NCBI RefSeq assembly: GCF_910593845.1
Contig: NZ_CAJVAS010000017.1
Span: 58,800 to 122,799, forward strand
DNA: 64,000 bases
Source: Paenibacillus solanacearum
GTDB lineage: Bacteria > Bacillota > Bacilli > Paenibacillales > NBRC-103111
Direction of reading: 5' to 3'
This document shows, piece after piece, positions 23,106-31,623 of this stretch. The notes below the pieces were generated by a model. The model saw only the letters and a program-made list of their open reading frames with translations, was not told the origin of the DNA and made no database searches. Within the stretch, counting starts at the first letter, position 1. Every line of letters starts with the position of its first letter. Position numbers and translations under genes: made by a program.

Positions 23106-24806
23106 TTATTGCTTGTCGGATGGTTGTTCGTTCGGCCCGGTTCTTCGCTGCGGACCGCCCGCGGGATCCATGCTTCCCGGGAACCCGCCCGGACCGCCGA
23201 AACCCTCACCGCCCGGACCCCCTTTGCCAAATCCCCCCATCTTCGTAAGATCAATCGAAGAGGCGTCTACCCGCTTGCTTGTATCTGCTTTTTGCCCTTC
23301 GGTCGTCGAAGGGATCTCGCCCTTCAGCTGTTTATCGATGCTTTCCGCGCGAAGCGTCCCGATCTTCGTTAATTCGGCAACCGACGCCTCATACTCCTCG
23401 AAGGTGCAGAACGCGCTGGGGTCATTTTTCACATCATCCGAGATGAGATGGTTCAGGTTCGCCACCGTCTGTTCGAACTGCCCGTCAGCAAAATAACCGT
23501 CTACAATTTCTTGCAAATATTGATGATACTTTTGTTTATACTCGGGAACTTCTAACAATTTCCCAAGAAGCGGACGCTGCTCAAGGCTTACGCCGGATAG
23601 CGGCGTGTCGATCGCAAGGTTGACGATATCCGACGCTGTGCCAGACTGGAACCCGCCAAACGATAAGTTATAATCCCAAGGCAGTATACTGATCTGACCG
23701 TTATTCTCGTACAAGTAATAATTATGCCCCATGCTGGACGTGTAGCTGTCCATATTCACCACAACCGTGTGCGCGGCGAAGTATCGAAGAACCGCATCGA
23801 CATCGACATAGGTTTCCAGATCGGTGCCCTCATTCAAATGCTGCAAAGCCGTAATGACTCGCTGCTCATCTTCTTCCTTGGTCTTGGTTTCGGCGTTATC
23901 GAAGATGGCCGAATAGCTGCTGACGGCATTATCGGTATACTCCAGGGAAACGCCGTTCTGGGCGCCATTCATGCCTCTGCCTCCGCCGCGATTTCCGTCC
24001 GGCGGCTGCATTCCCGTCGGTGCCGCGTTGCCGGCCGGTCTTTGCGGAGGAGCAGCGCCCTCGCCTTGCGCAGCCGGCGGATTCGCAGTCATCTCCTTGT
24101 CCTTCATCGGGTCGCCTTTCATTGCGCCCATCTCGTTCATGCCCTTGTCATCATTGTTTGGCTTATACAGCTCACCCTCGCCGTCCTTGGTTCTGTCGAG
24201 GTAACCGCTATCGATCACTTCGACTGCCAAGTAGAACCCCCACGCCTTCCCGTTAACGTCGATATTGGCAAAAGAAACCAGCGGCGCGTCCACCCCAATA
24301 TAGCTCATGAGGTCGTAGCTGATATATTCCTTCAAATAACTGTTATCGGAATACATATTATTCAAGGCGAGTTTATCAAGCCCCATCCACGTTTGACCGT
24401 CTACATATTCGTCGAATTTGATTTTAAAACTATACCGGTCCGTTGTTTCGTCATTGACGATCTGCCTTAAGCTGGAATTTCCTTTGGGCCGAATCCCTAC
24501 GTTTTTGATCGTCGTCCCGTTAATCGTCACATCCGCAGGGATGTACTCCTCCTCGCTGGCATGATCCAGCATGTCCTGCCATTTGGCTTCATCCGCGTTA
24601 ATCGAAAAGCTCATGATTTGGGTTTTGTTCATTTCATCGGCATAACCGAGCGTCTTCTCTTTCGTATCCGCTGCTGCCGATACCGTCGATGCAGACGATG
24701 CGGACGCTGATGCGTTTGTCGGTGCCTTCTCTTGGCCGCATGCCGTCAGCATCGCTGCACAAAGCAGAACACATCCGCCCTGTTTGATCCATGGTTGTAT
24801 TTTCAT
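23106..24806 (-). CDS. CotH-family spore-coat kinase-like lipoprotein
   Basis: The 566-residue protein starts at ATG 24806 (GAGGAGA 8 bases upstream). A lipobox (MLTAC) near residue 23 suggests membrane attachment. Next is a low-complexity Ala/Ser spacer. The CotH kinase fold follows, with RPKGNSSL (nucleotide contact), DKLALNNMYSDNSYLKEYISYDLM, GFYLAVEVID, and the metal-binding ILPWDYNLSFGG. Two Gly/Pro-rich stretches (about 235-290 and the last 40 residues) are probably disordered. B. subtilis CotH phosphorylates coat proteins CotB and CotG; no cotB/cotG-like substrate is visible here. The gene is alone on its transcript. Confidence 0.88.
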   Translation of the reverse strand: MKIQPWIKQGGCVLLCAAMLTACGQEKAPTNASASASSASTVSAAADTKEKTLGYADEMNKTQIMSFSINADEAKWQDMLDHASEEEYIPADVTINGTTIKNVGIRPKGNSSLRQIVNDETTDRYSFKIKFDEYVDGQTWMGLDKLALNNMYSDNSYLKEYISYDLMSYIGVDAPLVSFANIDVNGKAWGFYLAVEVIDSGYLDRTKDGEGELYKPNNDDKGMNEMGAMKGDPMKDKEMTANPPAAQGEGAAPPQRPAGNAAPTGMQPPDGNRGGGRGMNGAQNGVSLEYTDNAVSSYSAIFDNAETKTKEEDEQRVITALQHLNEGTDLETYVDVDAVLRYFAAHTVVVNMDSYTSSMGHNYYLYENNGQISILPWDYNLSFGGFQSGTASDIVNLAIDTPLSGVSLEQRPLLGKLLEVPEYKQKYHQYLQEIVDGYFADGQFEQTVANLNHLISDDVKNDPSAFCTFEEYEASVAELTKIGTLRAESIDKQLKGEIPSTTEGQKADTSKRVDASSIDLTKMGGFGKGGPGGEGFGGPGGFPGSMDPAGGPQRRTGPNEQPSDKQ

Positions 24807-25003
24807 CCATCATCTCTCCTCGCAAGCTCTATTTTATGAACAAGTCATGGTTCAGGGACAGCGTTCAAGACCTGTCATCCTCGGCTCTGGTTCACAAAAT
24901 GCTGTATTGGATGTCCTGGTTCTATCGTAGTACGCAAACCTTTAATGAAACTTAAACATCGTTAGCCATCGTAATGAAACGACGACGGCGATGCAGTCAA
25001 TGC

Positions 25004-25027
25004 AAAAAGACTGCCTGCCGGCAGTCT
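25004..25027 (-). terminator. Intrinsic terminator after the BASS transporter
   Basis: GACTGCCGGCAGGCAGTC folds into a short stem and is followed by five T on the minus strand. The rest of 24807-25082 holds nothing that I can support. Confidence 0.8.
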
Positions 25028-25082
25028 CGTTGCGATGGTATATATGGCGATTCCGAAAGAGTGGAACAAGTGTCCAGTACAA

Positions 25083-26039
25083 TCAATCGGGGGAGCTTGT
25101 CTTCGACTCCTCTTTCTCCGCGCGACGCGCAAACCAAGTGGCCAACAGGGAACCGGAGATGTTGTGCCATACGCTGAAGATCGCGCTCGGAACCGCAGCG
25201 ACCGGATTGAAATGAGCCGATGCAAGCGCAGCGCCAAGACCTGAATTTTGCATCCCCGTTTCAAACAAAACCGCCTTGCGTTTGCTGTAGCTCATGCCGA
25301 ACAGCTTGGAGAACCAGTACCCGAGCAAATACCCGAGGCCGTTATGCAAGATGACGACGGCAAAAATAAGCAAGCCGCTCTCAATAATTTTGGCTTTGCT
25401 GCCGGCAACGACAATCGCTACAATAATGACAATCGCGAGGGTAGATACTAGCGGAAGCGCCTGCACGCTTGCTTCAGCTTGTTTCTTAAACAGGCCCCGG
25501 ACGATCACGCCGAGAATAATGGGAAAAATCACGACCATTACAATGTCCTTAATGAGCGCGCCGCCATCGATCGGCATCCAACGTCCGGCAAGCAGGCTGA
25601 TTAAGGCCGGCGTAGCCAGCGGCGCGATCAGCGTGGAAACGGATGCGATGGATACCCCAAGCGCCACGTCGCCTTTGGCAAGCAGCGCCATCACATTGGA
25701 GGCCGTCCCGCTCGGACAGCAGCCGACCAGAATGACGCCAACGGCGATATCCGGCGGGAGCTTGAGCACTAGCGCCAGAACATAGGCGAGCAGCGGCATT
25801 ATGATATAATGGCCGACTACACCGATGAACACTTCAAGCGGACGGCGGAACACTTCGCGGAAGTCGGCAGAGGACAGCGTAAGCCCCATGCCGAACATGA
25901 CAATGCCCAGAAAAAAGGAAATATAGTTTTTTAACGGCTTGAAGACCTCAGGCCAAAAAAATCCAAGACAAGCAAAAGCGATGACCCATACAGAAAATGT
26001 TCCCCCAACAAACCGGCTTACTTTGGCAACAGGCCTCAT
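25083..26039 (-). CDS. Bile acid:sodium symporter (BASS) family transporter
   Basis: The protein has about 318 residues and nine to ten hydrophobic helices. The family marks are FFLGIVMFGMGLTL in helix 2, VILVGCCPSGTASNVMALLAKG in the crossover region and GMQNSGLGAALA near residue 270. Members move organic anions, often with Na. ATG 26039 has GAGG 9 bases upstream and replaces the TTG at 26078. It is the last gene of the acid-sugar cluster, 104 bases after pdxA2, so a carboxylate such as a sugar acid is a plausible cargo. Confidence 0.88.
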   Translation of the reverse strand: MRPVAKVSRFVGGTFSVWVIAFACLGFFWPEVFKPLKNYISFFLGIVMFGMGLTLSSADFREVFRRPLEVFIGVVGHYIIMPLLAYVLALVLKLPPDIAVGVILVGCCPSGTASNVMALLAKGDVALGVSIASVSTLIAPLATPALISLLAGRWMPIDGGALIKDIVMVVIFPIILGVIVRGLFKKQAEASVQALPLVSTLAIVIIVAIVVAGSKAKIIESGLLIFAVVILHNGLGYLLGYWFSKLFGMSYSKRKAVLFETGMQNSGLGAALASAHFNPVAAVPSAIFSVWHNISGSLLATWFARRAEKEESKTSSPD

Positions 26040-26143
26040 CGATCCAAACCTCGCTTCTTCTATAATCGTGCCAGACAATCGCGAATTTTATACACAAAGA
26101 AGCGAAGATGAGCCTGTCCGGTCATCTCCGCTGATCTATTCCA

Positions 26144-27136
26144 TTAGCGCTTCGGCGCCAACTCGATCGCTTGGCGAATCGCTTCCTTCATGCTTTGCTC
26201 GTCTGCGATGCCTTTACCGGCAATGTCAAACGCCGTTCCGTGATCCACGCTCGTCCGGATAATCGGGAGGCCGACTGTAATGTTAACGCCCGCTTCGAGT
26301 CCCAGTACTTTCACCGGTCCGTGGCCCTGGTCGTGGTACATTGCCACAACGATATCGAAATCCCCCCGTGTCGTGCGGAAAAACAAAGTGTCCGCCGGCA
26401 GCGGGCCGACCACTTGAACGCCTTCCTTCTGCGCGCGCTCGACCGCCGGGATGACCTTTTCCTCTTCTTCCCCGTAGCCGAACAAGCCGTTCTCCCCTGC
26501 ATGGGGGTTAATGCCGCATACGGCGATCCGCGGCTGATCGTAGCCCGCCTTTTGCAGCGTCTCATGTGCAAGCCGAATCACCTTGTACACCCGTTCCGGA
26601 TTGATCATCTTCACGGCATCGATGATGCCGACATGCGTCGTCACATGAATGACTTTCAGCTTCGGCGCGGACAGCATCATGGAGAAATCCTTCGTGCCCG
26701 TCAGCTCGGCCAAAATTTCCGTATGTCCTGGATACATGTGCCCGCCTTTATGAAGTGCTTCTTTGTTTAACGGTGCCGTACAGATCGCATCAATTTCTCC
26801 GGCGTTCGCAAGCTCGATCGCTTTTTTCAAATACATGAACGCGGCATGCCCAGCCTCCGCCGAAACTTTTCCGAAAGGCAGATCCGCAGGCAGCAGATTC
26901 AGATCCAGGCAGTCTACAACTCCATGAACATACTGCGCTTCATTCGGTGAAGAGATGCTTCGAACCGTAAGCTTGCTCTGCAGGACGCTGCCGGCTCTCT
27001 CCAATATTTTGGCGTCGCCGATCACAAACGGACGGCAGTTGTCATATACGGCTTGATCGTCCATGGCCTTCATTATAATTTCCGGGCCGACTCCTGCGCC
27101 GTCCCCCATTGTCATGCCTATGATCGGTCTACTCAT
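26144..27136 (-). CDS. pdxA2: PdxA2-type 4-phospho-acid-sugar dehydrogenase
   Basis: The 330-residue protein is of the PdxA family: MTMGDGAGVGPEIIMKA at the N-terminus, YPGHTEILAELTG and YHDQGHGPVK with metal-binding His, and GLPIIRTSVDHGTAFDIAGKG at the end. Next to a DUF1537 kinase, PdxA2 oxidises and decarboxylates 4-phospho-threonate or 4-phospho-erythronate to dihydroxyacetone phosphate rather than making pyridoxal phosphate. It overlaps the kinase stop by 8 bases. ATG 27136 has AAAGGGG about 9 bases upstream; ATG 27142 is the alternative. Confidence 0.9.
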   Translation of the reverse strand: MSRPIIGMTMGDGAGVGPEIIMKAMDDQAVYDNCRPFVIGDAKILERAGSVLQSKLTVRSISSPNEAQYVHGVVDCLDLNLLPADLPFGKVSAEAGHAAFMYLKKAIELANAGEIDAICTAPLNKEALHKGGHMYPGHTEILAELTGTKDFSMMLSAPKLKVIHVTTHVGIIDAVKMINPERVYKVIRLAHETLQKAGYDQPRIAVCGINPHAGENGLFGYGEEEEKVIPAVERAQKEGVQVVGPLPADTLFFRTTRGDFDIVVAMYHDQGHGPVKVLGLEAGVNITVGLPIIRTSVDHGTAFDIAGKGIADEQSMKEAIRQAIELAPKR

Positions 27137-28430
27137 CGTCATTTTCCCCTTTCAAGCTTTGCATTGCATGCCACAGTGACGATTGGCCGCCGAAAGCGCC
27201 CGCTTTCGTCACTACCATCAAATTACCCGCGCCCAGCAGCTTCCCCAGCGGAATACCGGGCTCCAGCTCGCGGATCAGCTCGACCCCGTGAACGCCCATA
27301 TGCCGGCATACAGCCTTGGCCGTGTCGCCGCCGGTCAGGACTAGCCCCTGCAAGGGATGCTTCGCCGCGATGCTCGCCGCGACAGCGCCCAGCGCGTCCG
27401 CAATACGGTTCGACACGCCGGAGGAATCGAGCCCTATGCTAGCGCCCAGCTCTTTGGCGGAAGCGACCTGCTCCGGCGATGAGCCCGCGTGGAACGATAC
27501 GCCCGCTCCGCGCTCCAGTGCCGCTGAAATCGCGGAGAGGCAGCGTTCCTTCTCAAGTCTTTGCCGCTCCGGAGAAGTGAGCAGCGCGATCGGATCCAAT
27601 TCAATATCGACCACATCGCTCTGCGCGTTGACGTAACCGACTTGCTCCCGCGTTACCTTGGAAATGCTGCCGGCTACAAGCATGACGGGACGGTCGTCCC
27701 GATCCGTCTTCGCCGGCGGCGCGGCCGCTTGCCGTTCTACCGGCAAATGCTCGGCCAATCCGGCGGAGCCGGCCCACAGCACACGGTTAGAGAGCAAAGG
27801 CACCAACTCGGCAATTCGTCTCATATCGTCGTCCGTCTCCGCATCGAACACCAGTAATTGCAGATCTTGAGCGATTGATGCTTCTACTTCCCGGATCAAA
27901 TTCGCAGCCCCGCTTCGAACGGCCGCAAGGCTCAAGTGCCCGGCTTGCAGCCGCGATTGGGAAGCGAGCAGCTTGCATACATCCGACTCCGGGACAGGCG
28001 TCTTCGGGTCTCTTGCGATTTCCGTCTCGTGGATCGGAACGCCATTCAAATAATGAATGCCTTTAACCGTCGTTCGCCCGATTCGGGGAAATGCCGGAAC
28101 GACCATCGCCGTCTTAAAATTGTACGCATCCATCACCGCGTCGATTTCTTGGCCCACATTTCCGCGGAGGGTGGAGTCCATCTTTTTATATATAAAATCA
28201 AAGCCGGTATCTTTTAAAGCCTCGGTCGCGCTGCGTACGCGCCGGTACGCCTCTTCCCCAGGCACGGCTCTGCTGTCCGTATCGATTACGATCGATTGTA
28301 AAGCGCCGGCATCGGACGAAAGCCCTTGCCAGTCAAAAATCACTTGCGTATGAAGTCCTTTTCCGGCGAGCTGAACGCCGGAATCGGACGCCCCTGTCAA
28401 ATCATCCGCAATAATGGCTAACCTCTTCAA
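27129..28430 (-). CDS. DUF1537 four-carbon acid sugar kinase (OtnK/DtnK/LtnK family)
   Basis: The 433-residue protein starts at TTG 28430, with GGGAGG 8 bases upstream; the upstream extension to 28565 runs through a terminator and is discarded. AIIADDLTGASDSGVQLAGKG is the substrate-binding N-terminal motif. FIYKKMDSTLRGNVGQEIDAVM lies in the first domain. LVLTGGDTAKAVCRHMG and the final LMVVTKAGAFGG form the ATP-binding C-terminal domain. The family phosphorylates D- or L-threonate, erythronate or oxo-tetronates at C4. The product feeds the pdxA2 enzyme encoded in the overlapping gene. Which epimer is used cannot be read from the sequence. Confidence 0.92.
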   Translation of the reverse strand: MKRLAIIADDLTGASDSGVQLAGKGLHTQVIFDWQGLSSDAGALQSIVIDTDSRAVPGEEAYRRVRSATEALKDTGFDFIYKKMDSTLRGNVGQEIDAVMDAYNFKTAMVVPAFPRIGRTTVKGIHYLNGVPIHETEIARDPKTPVPESDVCKLLASQSRLQAGHLSLAAVRSGAANLIREVEASIAQDLQLLVFDAETDDDMRRIAELVPLLSNRVLWAGSAGLAEHLPVERQAAAPPAKTDRDDRPVMLVAGSISKVTREQVGYVNAQSDVVDIELDPIALLTSPERQRLEKERCLSAISAALERGAGVSFHAGSSPEQVASAKELGASIGLDSSGVSNRIADALGAVAASIAAKHPLQGLVLTGGDTAKAVCRHMGVHGVELIRELEPGIPLGKLLGAGNLMVVTKAGAFGGQSSLWHAMQSLKGENDDE

Positions 28431-28462
28431 AGCGATTTCCTCCCCAGGAATGAATAAAAAAA

Positions 28463-28515
28463 ACGGGCCGCCGCACAAAAGCGGCATGTCCCGGCAGCGA
28501 TCTGCCGGGACATGC
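28463..28515 (-). terminator. Double hairpin between kdgT and the DUF1537 gene
   Basis: A perfect 14-bp stem (GCATGTCCCGGCAG, 28484-28497, with its complement 28502-28515) is followed by a second small stem (GCCGC/GCGGC) and eight T. It lies inside the operon, so it probably lowers kinase and pdxA2 expression relative to kdgT. Confidence 0.75.
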
Positions 28516-28531
28516 TGTGCTTCCCTGCGGA

Positions 28532-29482
28532 TCAGCGGACCGCGCCGACCCGCTTGGCCCACCATGCGGTAACGATCGGCACCAGAATGGCCGTCACAAT
28601 AACGCAGGAGGCGACAAGCGCCGTCGCTGTCGGCACGACAGGCGCATAAGCGGCGTTAGCGGCCGCAACCGCTGCGGGAACCCCGGCAGCATTGCCCGCA
28701 GTGGAGGCAGCCGACAGTCCGGCAACTCCATTGCCGCCCGTCAGCTTGTCCATAAACAGCAGCGCGATGCCTGTAATCACAACGACGGAAATGCCGAGCA
28801 GCACGCCGAGCAGGCCCGCCTTCCATACATTTTGCAAATTCAGCCCTGCGCCAAGAGCAAACGCGAAGAACGGAACGAGCACTGGAACCGCTTTACTCAA
28901 AAACTCGCGCATCTCTTTATCCAAGTTACCGAGAATCATGCCCACCACCAGCGGCAAAATCGCACCGACCAATGTCTGCCACGGAAAAGCGGCCAGACCG
29001 GCCACACCAAGCGAGATCATCGTCAGGAACGGACCCGACTCCAAGCTCATAATCGAATACGCGCCGACATCTTCTTTTTTGCCGAACTGTCCCATCAGCG
29101 CCATGTACAAGCCGCCGTTCGTATCGTTCATGGCCGCTACAATCGCCACAACGGACAACCCGGCGAACAGACCGCTCTCGATCATCCCTTCACCAATAAA
29201 TTGCGCGGCAATCAAACCGACAATCATCGCGATCGCTACTTTCGTAATCAGAAGCGTGCCGCCTTTTTTCAAAATGTAAGGCGTCGCTTTAAAGTCGATC
29301 GTCGAACCCATGCACACGTAAAAGACGGCCAGGATCGGCAGCGAACCCGTAAGGAGCGCTCCGGTAAACGACCCGAAGGTTTTGGAGGCGGCCGGGAATA
29401 ACGTATTGACGATGGCGCCGATCAATAGCGGCACAATCATCATTCCGCCCGGAATCCTCTCGATGGACGATTTAATTTTCAT
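28532..29482 (-). CDS. kdgT: 2-keto-3-deoxygluconate permease (KdgT family)
   Basis: The 316-residue, ten-helix protein starts at ATG 29482 (GGGGAGG 9 bases upstream). IPGGMMIVPLLIGAIVNTLFP, AMNDTNGGLYMALMGQFG and GLSAASTAGNAAGVPAAVAA are diagnostic of KdgT. It imports 2-keto-3-deoxygluconate or a related sugar acid by proton symport. It sits between the PrpR-like regulator and the DUF1537/pdxA2 pair, so the true cargo may be the four-carbon acid used by that pair. Confidence 0.92.
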   Translation of the reverse strand: MKIKSSIERIPGGMMIVPLLIGAIVNTLFPAASKTFGSFTGALLTGSLPILAVFYVCMGSTIDFKATPYILKKGGTLLITKVAIAMIVGLIAAQFIGEGMIESGLFAGLSVVAIVAAMNDTNGGLYMALMGQFGKKEDVGAYSIMSLESGPFLTMISLGVAGLAAFPWQTLVGAILPLVVGMILGNLDKEMREFLSKAVPVLVPFFAFALGAGLNLQNVWKAGLLGVLLGISVVVITGIALLFMDKLTGGNGVAGLSAASTAGNAAGVPAAVAAANAAYAPVVPTATALVASCVIVTAILVPIVTAWWAKRVGAVR

Positions 29483-29517
29483 AACAGTATGCCTCCCCAA
29501 TATATATCGTTCATTTA

Positions 29518-29581
29518 TGCAACAATAAACAATGAAAGCGTTGCAATACGTATTATACTCGGAGGAACCCTCTTTTAACAA
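29518..29581 (-). promoter_or_regulatory. kdgT promoter with cre-like site and inverted repeat
   Basis: TTGTTA (29581-29576), an 18-base spacer and TATAAT (29557-29552) form a SigA-type promoter. TGAAAGCGTTGCAA (29533-29546) matches the CcpA cre consensus TGNAANCGNTNNCA at 13 of 14 places and lies around +10. TGCAAC (29518-29523) and GTTGCA (29540-29545) form an inverted repeat two helical turns apart. Confidence 0.6.
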
Positions 29582-29587
29582 TGTCGT

Positions 29588-31426
29588 TTATGTTTCATTT
29601 TTAAACATTTTATTTGTTTTTCGCCATAAGGTTGTGCGATTCATCCCCAGTCTTTTACATGCCTTCGATTGGTTCAGCCCTTCTTCCTGAAGCACATGCC
29701 ATAAGATCCGCGCTTCGATCTCTTCAAAGGTTCCGCTCAAATCAATTTGGGCATACGACTCGATCTTCGTTCGGTTGCCGTCCGGCTCTTGCAAACGTTC
29801 CAGCACCTCGGCCGCTTCACCGTATTCGGTATAATGCCCTTTGGTTAAAATTAGCATCTCCCGAACCGTATGTTCCAATTCGATTATATTGCCCGGCCAC
29901 CCGTACTGAGCCAGCCGCTCCAATACTTGATCCCGAATGCCCACAATTTGCTTCCCCGATTCTGAATTGTAATCGGCGATCATGACTCTGACGATTTCTT
30001 CCAAATCTTCGGGCCGCTCCCGCAAGGACGGAACGTTCAGTTGCAGCTCTCCGAGCAGCAGCAGCAGCTCGCTGTTGTATTCCGTGCGCTGCTGCAGTTT
30101 GCTCAGCGGGACGAGCGAGGATGTGATAAGCCGGACACCGCCGCTGCGCCGAAGCGCATACAGCCATTGGGTCTGTGCATATCGCGTCAGCCGGTCGGCA
30201 TTTTTCAAATACAGCGTGCCGCCGAATCCGCCGTCGAATAAACCGGGGGCATGGGCTGTGCCCGACAGCAGCAAATCCGTCTGCTCATCTGTCATTTCGT
30301 CGCAGGATACAATATAGAAGCTTTGATCCCCTCTCCTGCTTGCCGAATGGAGGGCCTGAGCGAATAACGATTTTCCGGTGCCCTTCTCCCCGCATACCCA
30401 TATGCTGCGATCGGATGCGGCAAATTTTTTGGCCCGGTTCACCGCCTTTTGCAGCGCGTCGCTGGAACCGATCAGTTGATCGAAGGAGACCACTCGAGAC
30501 GGAATGCGCACCGGGTTCAACTGCTCGATCCGCCATTGCTCCAGCGCCTCCAACTGCAGCAGCCACCCCGACTTCCCGTCGACGGGATGTCTCGTCATTT
30601 TTACCCGAAACTGCCTGTCTTGAATGTGCACATATTGCTCCAGCTCCGAATGCATGCCCTCCTCGGCTTGCTTAACCAAAGCCGCCAGCGGAGGCGATGA
30701 CAGAATGAGGCCGCTTCCTTGCAGCTGCCCGGACATCGTCCCGAGAAACTGGCATACGGCTTCATTCGCGTAACGAATCGTTCGGGTTTCGTCCAGAACG
30801 AGGGTGCCGCGGGCGTCCGCATCCAATATTTGCTCCAAAAAGTGCATTTGCTCGCGGCCCCTGCGGTATACCTCATACACCCTTCGAACCAGGTCCAGCG
30901 CTTCCAAAACCGACTCCCGGCCTGAGGTGATCAGCATCCCATGATACCCCATCTCCTGCGCAGTCCGTACGGTGACAACGTCGCCGAGCACGATTTTTAC
31001 CCCGGAACGAAACGCTCTCCGCAGCGCATCCATTACCTGAGATTCATGATCCACTGCGTATGCCGGAATATCGATATCGAGCAAGCTCGAGACGGCCGCC
31101 GCGCCATGGCATATGTTCGGAAAACCGATGATCGCCACTTTGGAGTTGGCGTTCTTCACAAGCGTCAGCAGACGCAGTATATCGTAGCCGGACACCGGGA
31201 TATCGACAACCGGCAGCGTGACCAGCTTGCGGATCAACGTCGCGGTGCCTCCCCTGCTGACAATAATGTCGTAGCCTTGGCGCTCGGCTTGTTCTACTAA
31301 AGGAACCGCTTCTTGAAGATCCGCCGTTTCCACATGCAGCTCGATCGAGTCGTCATCGCCTGCAATTTCCGACAGCAAATCTTTCAGACCGGGATAAGGC
31401 GCTATGGCCAGTACGCGAATGCTCAT
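29588..31426 (-). CDS. PrpR-type regulator with degenerate sigma-54-activator AAA+ core
   Basis: The 612-residue protein starts at ATG 31426 (AAGGGGG 8 bases upstream). It has a PrpR_N sensor domain (about 1-180, IVSRGGTATLIRKLV, GDVVTVRTAQEMGYHGMLITSG), a PAS domain (about 195-300), an AAA+ domain (about 320-530) and a Fis-type HTH (NQSKACKRLGMNRTTLWRK). Walker A is GEKGTGKS. The GAFTGA loop that touches sigma-54 is absent, and the Walker B acidic pair is changed (GGTLYLKNAD). It should therefore act with the housekeeping polymerase or as a repressor. It is upstream of, and collinear with, kdgT. TTGTTGCA occurs upstream of both genes. Confidence 0.88.
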   Translation of the reverse strand: MSIRVLAIAPYPGLKDLLSEIAGDDDSIELHVETADLQEAVPLVEQAERQGYDIIVSRGGTATLIRKLVTLPVVDIPVSGYDILRLLTLVKNANSKVAIIGFPNICHGAAAVSSLLDIDIPAYAVDHESQVMDALRRAFRSGVKIVLGDVVTVRTAQEMGYHGMLITSGRESVLEALDLVRRVYEVYRRGREQMHFLEQILDADARGTLVLDETRTIRYANEAVCQFLGTMSGQLQGSGLILSSPPLAALVKQAEEGMHSELEQYVHIQDRQFRVKMTRHPVDGKSGWLLQLEALEQWRIEQLNPVRIPSRVVSFDQLIGSSDALQKAVNRAKKFAASDRSIWVCGEKGTGKSLFAQALHSASRRGDQSFYIVSCDEMTDEQTDLLLSGTAHAPGLFDGGFGGTLYLKNADRLTRYAQTQWLYALRRSGGVRLITSSLVPLSKLQQRTEYNSELLLLLGELQLNVPSLRERPEDLEEIVRVMIADYNSESGKQIVGIRDQVLERLAQYGWPGNIIELEHTVREMLILTKGHYTEYGEAAEVLERLQEPDGNRTKIESYAQIDLSGTFEEIEARILWHVLQEEGLNQSKACKRLGMNRTTLWRKTNKMFKNET

Positions 31427-31593
31427 ATGTAAATCCCCCTTGTTGTTGCAAAATGAATCATACTCGGACATATTATACTACAACATGGGCTGTATCTCGA
31501 AGAAACAGGGAGATTTAGGGTGCATTTATATCCACTCCGCAGACTTTGCAATTCCGTTACCGGACGGGTTAGCCGCGGCATGAACATAAATAA

Positions 31594-31623
31594 GGGAAGG
31601 TCTCTCGACCTTCCCCCTTTTTT
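31594..31623 (+). terminator. Hairpin terminator between prpR leader and SLH gene
   Basis: GGGAAGGTC-TCTC-GACCTTCCC is followed by CCTTTTTT on the plus strand. It lies at the 3' end of the minus-strand SLH gene, and the T-run on that side is weak. Confidence 0.7.

Noticed and set aside
28431..28565. N-terminal extension of the DUF1537 kinase
   Set aside because: It overlaps the double-hairpin terminator; a good ribosome site supports TTG 28430 and the family N-terminus begins there.
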